A stretch of DNA of 11,194 bases from Treponema sp. Lineage in GTDB: Bacteria; Spirochaetota; Spirochaetia; Treponematales; Breznakiellaceae. This document shows positions 7,025 to 11,194 of this stretch, piece after piece (position 1 is the stretch's first letter; the number at the start of each line of letters is the position of its first letter). The translations under genes were made by a program, and so were the position numbers. The notes under the pieces are model-generated. The model was not told the DNA's origin. It searched no databases and saw only the letters and a program-made list of their open reading frames with translations. The stretch covers positions 1-11,194 of the forward strand of contig JAITHQ010000090.1 of NCBI GenBank assembly GCA_031279925.1, in the 5' to 3' direction.

Positions 7025-7135
7025 CTGTAGACCATCCAAAAAACCGGTGGACCCTATACAGCCGGAACGTTATGCGAAATATCCACAAAAATTTATGAAA
7101 CGTCGGCATCCGGGCTGCCGAAAAAGGATGGCCCA

Positions 7136-8011
7136 ATGAAAAAAGCGTTTTTCATAATAATATGTGTGTGTTTTTTGTGTATATATACATTTGGAGAGGA
7201 TATTGAACAGACAAATAAGGCTCAAAACCCTATTGTATCTTTATCCATGCTGTTTCACAATATCGGCTGGAACGCATTACATTCCATAACATACAATTAC
7301 GGCTTAAACTTTATTGGGGCAGGGCTTGAAACATGGGCTTTTATTGAAACGGGGCTTGATTGGAAATGGCGGAATACCGCATATAAAAATAATTGGCTTT
7401 CCCAATGCGGAATTCCTGGCTTATATACCGGCTATGCTGTTCCTGGTCTTGCGCCGATAGCAGCATATATAACAGGACGTATAATAAAAGATGAACGATT
7501 GCAAATTACCGGCCTGGCATTGGCACAGGCACTTATTTTAACACTTGGCATACAGTCGGTTCTGAAAATGAGTACCGGAAGGGCTTTACCGGGAATAGTA
7601 AATGAACTTGATCATACAAGAAGCCAGAGGACAGATAATTTCAGTGATGAGTTTAACTGGTTCAATATGAATTTTATAGGCGGCTGGCCGAGCAGTCATA
7701 CGGCAAACGCATTTGCGGCGGCGGCAGTTATTGCTGAAATTTATTATAAGAATATTCCGTTAAAAATAGGTGTATATACCTATGCAGTACTTATGGGATT
7801 GGGAAAATCGGTAAGTGTACATTGGGCATCAGAGGTTATTGCCGGAGCGTTAATAGGGTATGCGATAGGAAAAACAGTTGGTATTAGTTTTCGCAGATTG
7901 ACTGGCAGCGATCTCCGGGAAAGCAGACTGTCATTGCAAATTGCACCTAATGGCATTTTTATTCGTGCGGAGGGTTTAATACCCCGCCCTTTAGGGCGTT
8001 ATAAAGGGTAA
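7136..8011 (+). CDS. Secreted or membrane PAP2-family phosphatase-like protein with altered active-site motifs
   Basis: A 291-residue protein with a signal peptide (MKKAFFIIICVCFLCIYTFG) and several hydrophobic helices (about 95-115, 123-142, 188-203, 210-222, 233-250), typical of envelope PAP2 proteins that remove phosphate from lipids such as phosphatidate or undecaprenyl-PP. Motif 1 is KMSTGRALP (144-152): Lys is present, but the Arg of the usual RP is Leu151. Motif 2 is intact as PSSH (185-188). Motif 3 keeps His229 in VHWASEV, but the Arg expected six residues earlier is Gly223 (a Lys is at 224), and Asp is Glu233. Both catalytic His remain, while phosphate-binding Arg residues are lost, so activity may be weak or changed. 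AAGGA (7124-7128) lies 7 bases before ATG. The last 17 residues, FIRAEGLIPRPLGRYKG, are encoded by the dispersed repeat copy B and are unlikely to be ancestral. Probably last gene of the operon starting at 6203. Confidence 0.85.
   Translation: MKKAFFIIICVCFLCIYTFGEDIEQTNKAQNPIVSLSMLFHNIGWNALHSITYNYGLNFIGAGLETWAFIETGLDWKWRNTAYKNNWLSQCGIPGLYTGYAVPGLAPIAAYITGRIIKDERLQITGLALAQALILTLGIQSVLKMSTGRALPGIVNELDHTRSQRTDNFSDEFNWFNMNFIGGWPSSHTANAFAAAAVIAEIYYKNIPLKIGVYTYAVLMGLGKSVSVHWASEVIAGALIGYAIGKTVGISFRRLTGSDLRESRLSLQIAPNGIFIRAEGLIPRPLGRYKG
7959..8010 (+). repeat. Interspersed hairpin repeat, copy B (inside a gene's 3' end)
   Basis: Matches 706-757 at 47 of 52 positions. It has a perfect inner hairpin, CGCCC-TTTA-GGGCG (7985-7998), and an outer TACCC (7981-7985 region) with GGGTA (8006-8010). 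Compared with copy A, the outer stem changes T-A (730/754) to C-G (7983/8007), so pairing is kept. It supplies the final codons of the PAP2-like gene, whose TAA at 8009-8011 starts on the last two bases of the repeat. Confidence 0.8.
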
Positions 8012-8063
8012 TGTGGCCGATTGAACATTTGATGACGGGAATAAGTATGTTGCTCCGCCCTAA

Positions 8064-8162
8064 GAGCCTGTTCAAATTGTGGATTTTTGCGGTCAATAGA
8101 CCGTAAAAATCCCGATTTTCGGGCTCTTTTTGAGCCTGCAAGGTAGAATTTTGAACAGACTC
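8064..8162. mobile_element. 99-bp MITE-like fold-back element with terminal inverted repeats and TAA target duplication
   Basis: The ends are GAGCCTGTTCAAATT (8064-8078) and the complement of AATTTTGAACAGACTC (8147-8162), inverted repeats with one mismatch and one extra base. Both ends are flanked by TAA (8061-8063 and 8163-8165), which fits a 3-bp target duplication. The interior has three hairpins: ATTTTTGCGGTC with GACCGTAAAAAT (8083-8110), CCCGA with TCGGG (8111-8123) and GGCTC with GAGCC (8122-8136). It encodes nothing, so any transposition would rely on a transposase elsewhere. A TNA duplication is known for some IS5-family groups, but relationship to them is a guess. The element's right end contributes the G of the amidohydrolase TAG stop. 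Confidence 0.65.
8105..8131. terminator. Bidirectional intrinsic terminator candidate inside the fold-back element
   Basis: On the minus strand the stem CCCGA-AAA-TCGGG (8123 to 8111) is followed at once by ATTTTT (8110 to 8105), a good intrinsic terminator for the amidohydrolase, whose stop is about 40 bases earlier. On the plus strand the same stem is followed by CTCTTTTT (8124-8131), a weaker match, about 100 bases past the PAP2-like gene. Position between convergent genes supports the role. Confidence 0.55.
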
Positions 8163-9418
8163 TAAACCCCCAGCCATTCCTGCAGGTAACGATCCCGGTC
8201 GGAACAAAAATGGGGATTCCTTACCTGCAAAGCGGTATCGCCCATTATATCCAGGATCATTCCAAGCACCACTTGGGCGGTATCAATATAAACATGATGA
8301 GGATCCGCAATGGAAAAATCAAGAGTGTGTATTCTTCCGGCAGTCCCGGAAAAACCAAGCTGCACGCTGGGCAGCAGAAAAGAGATGTCACCTATGTCCC
8401 CGGAAGCGCCGGACTTCCGGTCCCTGGCGATTAAGCGTTCTCCGCAGATGGGCAGCATGTTCCGCAAGGCTGCGGCGCAGAGTTCGGCGGATTGTTTGAG
8501 GGGTAAATAACCGGCGCCGGTTTCAATGTCACAGTCCAGTCCCAATGCGGCGGCGCAGTTTTTCGCGCAGCGGTCAAATTTTTCCGTTGCGGTGAAAAGC
8601 CATTCCGTTTGACCGGCTCGGACATAGGTTTCCAGCGCCGCCAGTTCAGGGATAACGTTCATGGACATGGGGCCTCCTGAGAATACCGGGTGGATGTGGA
8701 CCCCCGCTTCACAGGGGAACTGTTCCTGCAGCAGGGCCAGGGCGTTCATGGTCAATACCGCGCCGTGAAAAGCGTTTCGGCCCAGATGGGGAGCGGCGCC
8801 GGAATGGGCGGCCATACCCCGGAAGATCGCTTTTTTGGTTCTGAAGCCCGCAAGGCTTGTATTGACATCAAAGGCGTAATCCGCATCTCCCGATGCGTGA
8901 ATCTGGATAACGCAGTCAATATCGTCAAAAACGCCATCCAGGATCATGTTCTGTTTTCCCGACGGACAACGGATTTTACCCTCCCGGATAAGAGCCTTAC
9001 GATACTCAAGATCGATAAATTCCTCAGCCGGCGCGGCGATAAAGCTGACCCGCCCGTGCCGCCTATCGCAAAAGCCCGCTTCTTTAAGAATCCCCATTAC
9101 CCCCAGCATCACCGCGGCCTGTATGGAGTGGCCGCAGGAATGGACCGTCCGGTCCCCCACCAGAACCGCATCTATATCCGCCATAAGGGCAATATGGTAG
9201 CCCGCGCTGCCCAGGGTAGCTTTGATCCCGGTAAGGGCCACGCCCCGGGTATGGGGAATTTCCAGCCGGGCCAATTCCCCGGCGATTATTTCCCCGGTCC
9301 GCTCTTCCCTGAACCCTAGTTCGGGACAGGAAAAAAGAGACTCCCCCAAAGCAACAATGTTCCCGGCCCGTTTTTCAAGGAGGGCAAAAGCCCTTTGTTT
9401 CCACTGTTCCAAACTCAT
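8162..9418 (-). CDS. M20-family (M20D-like) amidohydrolase
   Basis: A 418-residue cytoplasmic metallo-amidohydrolase of the group that includes N-acyl-amino-acid, IAA-amino-acid and aminobenzoyl-glutamate hydrolases. Seen motifs: PELGFREERTG (32-42), ALMADIDAV (77-85), HSCGHSIQAAVMLG (93-106), the catalytic/metal Glu pair AEE (131-133), IQIHA (171-175), AHSGAAPHLGRNA (204-216, lid/dimer domain) and RIHTLDF (362-368). The M20D metal motif CGHDxH is here CGHSIQ; related amidohydrolases with CGHNxQ exist to my recollection, so this is probably a subfamily trait. The substrate is not deducible. The ATG at 9418 gives the usual family start, but there is no good ribosome site and a TATAAT sits only 6 bases upstream, so the mRNA may have almost no leader. 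The TAG stop uses a base of the adjacent fold-back element, and the gene converges on the PAP2-like gene. Confidence 0.9.
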   Translation of the reverse strand: MSLEQWKQRAFALLEKRAGNIVALGESLFSCPELGFREERTGEIIAGELARLEIPHTRGVALTGIKATLGSAGYHIALMADIDAVLVGDRTVHSCGHSIQAAVMLGVMGILKEAGFCDRRHGRVSFIAAPAEEFIDLEYRKALIREGKIRCPSGKQNMILDGVFDDIDCVIQIHASGDADYAFDVNTSLAGFRTKKAIFRGMAAHSGAAPHLGRNAFHGAVLTMNALALLQEQFPCEAGVHIHPVFSGGPMSMNVIPELAALETYVRAGQTEWLFTATEKFDRCAKNCAAALGLDCDIETGAGYLPLKQSAELCAAALRNMLPICGERLIARDRKSGASGDIGDISFLLPSVQLGFSGTAGRIHTLDFSIADPHHVYIDTAQVVLGMILDIMGDTALQVRNPHFCSDRDRYLQEWLGV

Positions 9419-9424
9419 CCTGCC

Positions 9425-9430
9425 ATTATA
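9425..9430 (-). promoter_or_regulatory. -10 box immediately upstream of the amidohydrolase start
   Basis: Minus-strand TATAAT ends 6 bases before the ATG at 9418. Transcription would start on or next to the start codon, giving a leaderless or nearly leaderless message. The -35 region (TGTAGT at 18-base spacing) is poor, so this may be chance in AT-rich DNA. Confidence 0.3.
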
Positions 9431-9596
9431 CCTTATTCCCGTCTTCGTACTACAGCCTATACAGCCTCGTATATAATTCGTTATACGCCATGCCCCCTAA
9501 ACTGGTTGGAATATATTTAATAAAGACTATAAAATAAATGGAAGAGGAAGTGCTTGACAATAATGGAATATACTGGTTAAATGGTTAGAAAGAGTA

Positions 9597-9647
9597 AATT
9601 ATATAAAAATTATGGGGTGCGCCTTCGGCGCGGGTTTTTATATAATT
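9597..9647. repeat. 51-bp inverted repeat with GC-rich core
   Basis: AATTATATAAAAA (9597-9609) and TTTTTATATAATT (9635-9647) are perfect 13-bp inverted arms. The centre holds a second hairpin, GCGCC-TTC-GGCGC, at about 9618-9630. The form (A-rich arm, GC stem, T-rich arm) could act as a terminator in either direction, but no gene ends here. A small fold-back element remnant is the other reading. Confidence 0.7.
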
Positions 9648-9716
9648 ATGGGAACGGACATTTTATGATAAATTATGAGGAAGGCAAAATTTTTTGTCCC
9701 CCAGGGTTTATTGTGG

Positions 9717-9738
9717 CAGGCGGCGTCCATGCCGCCTG
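9717..9738. repeat. Perfect 8-bp-stem hairpin
   Basis: CAGGCGGC (9717-9724) and GCCGCCTG (9731-9738) pair perfectly around the loop GTCCAT. It lies in the upstream gap of the 9898 gene, before its likely promoter, so it is not part of that gene's leader. Confidence 0.6.
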
Positions 9739-9791
9739 AAATGTATCCGCTGCGGCCCAAGAGGAAGAAGAGGAAGGGCTTTTTCTGGAGA

Positions 9792-9822
9792 GGCGGAGAG
9801 CGGGCTGCGCCCGCCCACCGCC
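9792..9822. repeat. Two-tier GC-rich hairpin
   Basis: GGCGG (9792-9796) pairs with CCGCC (9818-9822). Inside a symmetrical 3-base internal loop, GCGGGC (9800-9805) pairs with GCCCGC (9809-9814) around TGC. It ends about 22 bases before the -35 box of the 9898 gene. Role unknown. Confidence 0.6.
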
Positions 9823-9843
9823 CTGCAACGCCTCGCAAAAGGA

Positions 9844-9872
9844 TTGACTTAGCGGATGGCGTGGTGTATACG
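9844..9872 (+). promoter_or_regulatory. Sigma70-like promoter of the envelope two-gene operon
   Basis: TTGACT (9844-9849) is followed after 17 bases by TATACG (9867-9872). The -35 is 5 of 6; the -10 keeps only TATA. An ideal GGAGG ribosome site (9888-9892) and the ATG at 9898 follow at normal distance, which supports the call. Confidence 0.5.
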
Positions 9873-9897
9873 GTATAAAAAATTACTGGAGGATTGG

Positions 9898-10482
9898 ATG
9901 AAACGTTTAATGGTCGCACTGATTTTTTGGGGGGTTGGGGTAACCGCATTTGCTCAAACGGCTGAAAGAGGACGCGGATTCTATATTGATGCGGGAATAG
10001 GATATGGCGGCATCATTTATTCAGATGAATCTAATACTATGGTAAAGAATATACAGGATGACGGATTTAACCGGATAACTCTTGCGGTAGATGGTATCGG
10101 CTGGGCTGCATTACAAAACCTGTATGCGGTTGGGTCATTTACCGGTTTTGCCGATAGATTTTTTAAATCCTCTGACTATAAACAATTGAATACCGGTTTG
10201 TACGGGCTGGGTATAAAATGGTATCCGTTCTTTTCTGGAAAATATCTGCAGTTTGGAGCAGATATTGGACTTGCAAGCACGGGTTTAGTAACATACCTAA
10301 ACAGTTCTACGGATACGGTAATAAGCGATCCGGGTTTCGGCATGAAAATATCAGCCGCATACGATTTTGATTCTACCATGACCGGCCCGGCTTTACTGCT
10401 TGGCGGAGATGCTTTATTATGTTTTATCGAGGGTGAAAACAGAACCTGTTTTTCACTATTTGCAAAATTTGTATTTAAATAA
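9898..10482 (+). CDS. Outer-membrane beta-barrel-like protein
   Basis: A 194-residue exported protein with a clear signal peptide (MKRLMVALIFWGVGVTAFAQ, likely cut after AFAQ). The mature part consists of alternating polar and hydrophobic strands rich in Gly and aromatics: GFYIDAGIGYGGIIY, NLYAVGSFTGFADRFF, GLYGLGIKWYPFF, YLQFGADIGLASTGL, GFGMKISAAYDF and a final CFSLFAKFVFK ending close to an aromatic residue, as in OmpA/OmpX-like 8-strand barrels. It is probably a small outer-membrane protein of unknown role. The ATG at 9898 is chosen because GGAGG is 5 bases upstream and the signal peptide starts there; an in-frame ATG at 9856 would put 14 extra residues in front. The DUF2807 lipoprotein gene follows after 15 bp, so the two are probably co-transcribed. 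Confidence 0.8.
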   Translation: MKRLMVALIFWGVGVTAFAQTAERGRGFYIDAGIGYGGIIYSDESNTMVKNIQDDGFNRITLAVDGIGWAALQNLYAVGSFTGFADRFFKSSDYKQLNTGLYGLGIKWYPFFSGKYLQFGADIGLASTGLVTYLNSSTDTVISDPGFGMKISAAYDFDSTMTGPALLLGGDALLCFIEGENRTCFSLFAKFVFK

Positions 10483-10497
10483 ACGAAGGAGTTTTGT

Positions 10498-11109
10498 ATG
10501 GGAAAAATTATCATAATCGGTTTTGTTGTATTGCTTTTTATCGGAATTGGTTTCGTAAGCTGTCTTAACTTTGGAAAAATAAAAGGCAATGGCGATATAA
10601 AAACAACCCGAAGAAGCATTTTGGATTTTAATAGCATTGTCATAAACGGCAGTGCCGTGGTAAGAGTGCATAGAGGTCAAACTAATGAACTCTCACTTAC
10701 AATAGACAGTAATCTTGAAAAATATATTTCTTCAGAAGTAAAAGATACTATCCTTGCCATAGAAACAAGAAATTGTCTTGGGGTAAAGTCTACAGAATTT
10801 GTTATAGATGTTTACACAAATAATATAAATAACTACACCATAAATGGAAACGGCAGTCTCATTATACTGGATGGTATATTTGAAAACGGTAAAAGTGTAA
10901 AAGTAATAATAAACGGTTCCGGGACTTTTGACGGCGGAGGGTTTAGACCTGAAACTGCGGAATTAATAATAAATGGTTCCGGTAAAATACGGATGGGGTC
11001 AACACAGGCGCTTGATATAAAAATAAACGGCTCCGGTCAATTACTCTATTATGGAGACCCTGTTCTAAAAACAAAAATATCAGGCGCTGGAAGTATCAAG
11101 CAGGAATAA
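10498..11109 (+). CDS. DUF2807 (head GIN domain) lipoprotein
   Basis: A 203-residue exported protein. A hydrophobic N-terminus (GKIIIIGFVVLLFIGIGFVS) ends in a lipobox-like FVSC with Cys22, indicating lipid anchoring. The rest matches the DUF2807 / putative auto-transporter adhesin head GIN domain pattern: an opening GKIKGNGDIKTTRR, FNSIVINGSAVVRVHRG, then regularly spaced turns INGNG (115-119), INGSG (138-142), INGSG (158-162), INGSG (176-180) and ISGAG (194-198). The 18-23-residue spacing suits rungs of a right-handed beta-helix. Proteins of this type are envelope-exposed with no settled function; adhesion is only a database suggestion. AAGGAG (10486-10491) lies 6 bases before ATG. It follows the barrel-like gene by 15 bp, so the two may act together at the outer membrane. 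Confidence 0.85.
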   Translation: MGKIIIIGFVVLLFIGIGFVSCLNFGKIKGNGDIKTTRRSILDFNSIVINGSAVVRVHRGQTNELSLTIDSNLEKYISSEVKDTILAIETRNCLGVKSTEFVIDVYTNNINNYTINGNGSLIILDGIFENGKSVKVIINGSGTFDGGGFRPETAELIINGSGKIRMGSTQALDIKINGSGQLLYYGDPVLKTKISGAGSIKQE

Positions 11110-11137
11110 AAGGCGGGTGTGGAACTTCCCCCTCCCT

Positions 11138-11193
11138 GGGTTTGAGACAACATAGGTTAGGTTTAGGACAACGGAGGCTGGGTTTAGGACAAC
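11138..11193 (+). repeat. 21-bp tandem repeat, three copies, reaching the window edge
   Basis: GGGTTTGAGACAAC (11138), AGGTTTAGGACAAC (11159) and GGGTTTAGGACAAC (11180) recur at exactly 21-bp steps. The seven bases between cores are less conserved (ATAGGTT resembling GGAGGCT only in part). The array begins 28 bp after the DUF2807 gene and may continue beyond the window, so its length and nature are unknown. Confidence 0.7.
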
Positions 11194-11194
11194 C

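Larger units (their letters stand above)
9419..9897. other. Non-coding gap between divergent genes, with three inverted repeats
   Basis: About 480 bp with no credible gene: the longest open frames are short, without ribosome sites, and made of low-complexity Arg/Lys/Pro-rich sequence over the hairpins. It holds a -10 box for the amidohydrolase (9425-9430), a long inverted repeat (9597-9647), two GC-rich hairpins (9717-9738 and 9792-9822) and the promoter of the 9898 gene (9844-9872). Both flanking genes read away from it, so these hairpins are not ordinary gene-end terminators. Confidence 0.65.

Noticed and set aside
7104..7120. Hairpin CGGCA with TGCCG just before the PAP2-like gene's ribosome site
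   Set aside because: The stem is only 5 bp and does not cover the ribosome site, so there is no support for a riboswitch or attenuator.
7021..7135. Two tiny open frames (25 and 14 codons) between the lipoprotein and PAP2-like genes, with ATGA overlaps
   Set aside because: They are too short, with no ribosome site and no recognisable sequence; the ATGA overlaps are likely chance.
8690..9319. 209-residue plus-strand open frame
   Set aside because: It is antisense to the amidohydrolase, whose motifs are clear; GC-rich codon use explains the long open frame.
9638..9949. Open frames on both strands in the gap before 9898, including Arg/Lys/Pro-rich ones
   Set aside because: They have low-complexity composition, cross GC-rich hairpins, lack ribosome sites and show no recognisable domain.

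Overview
The window looks like a piece of a spirochaete chromosome, most likely a Treponema of the termite-gut or environmental kind (inference, about 0.65). The evidence is a methyl-accepting chemotaxis protein with a treponeme-like signalling hairpin ([14 protein letters not shown]), several lipoproteins with loose lipoboxes, a Fe-S/ASKHA corrinoid-activator-type ATPase of the sort common in anaerobes with one-carbon metabolism, and gene-poor gaps crowded with structured repeats.

Layout. (1) 1-503, minus: N-terminal part of an NAD(P)-dependent aldehyde dehydrogenase that runs off the left edge, with a recognisable promoter. (2) 504-1515: about 1 kb with no credible gene. It holds a 10-bp triplet repeat, one copy of a 52-bp interspersed hairpin repeat, degenerate repeat fragments and three contiguous copies of a 120-bp tandem repeat with covarying hairpins. 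(3) 1516-5493, minus: a tight three-gene run in transcription order, chemotaxis receptor > 2Fe-2S/ASKHA ATPase > 75-residue acidic protein, with gaps of 17 and 19 bp. (4) 5680-8011: an AT-richer accessory block. A minus-strand XRE regulator faces a near-consensus promoter (TTGACT-N17-TATAAT) that carries an inverted repeat and drives a 68-residue protein, a lipoprotein of unknown function and a secreted PAP2-family protein with an altered active site. (5) 8012-8165: a 99-bp fold-back element with terminal inverted repeats and flanking TAA, lying exactly between convergent genes. It appears to supply a terminator, and the last base of the next gene's stop codon. (6) 8162-9418, minus: an M20-type amidohydrolase. 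(7) 9419-9897: non-coding, with three strong inverted repeats. (8) 9898-11109, plus: a two-gene envelope operon, a small outer-membrane beta-barrel-like protein and a DUF2807 (head GIN domain) lipoprotein. (9) 11138 to the right edge: three copies of an exact-period 21-bp tandem repeat that may continue outside.

The metabolic and sensory genes on the minus strand look like ordinary, GC-richer chromosomal genes. The plus-strand genes are AT-richer and mostly exported or envelope-linked. No known defence system, CRISPR array, transposase, tRNA or rRNA was seen. The most interesting material is the repeat layer: at least four structured repeat families, two with pair-preserving changes between copies, and two that form the very 3' ends of protein-coding genes.
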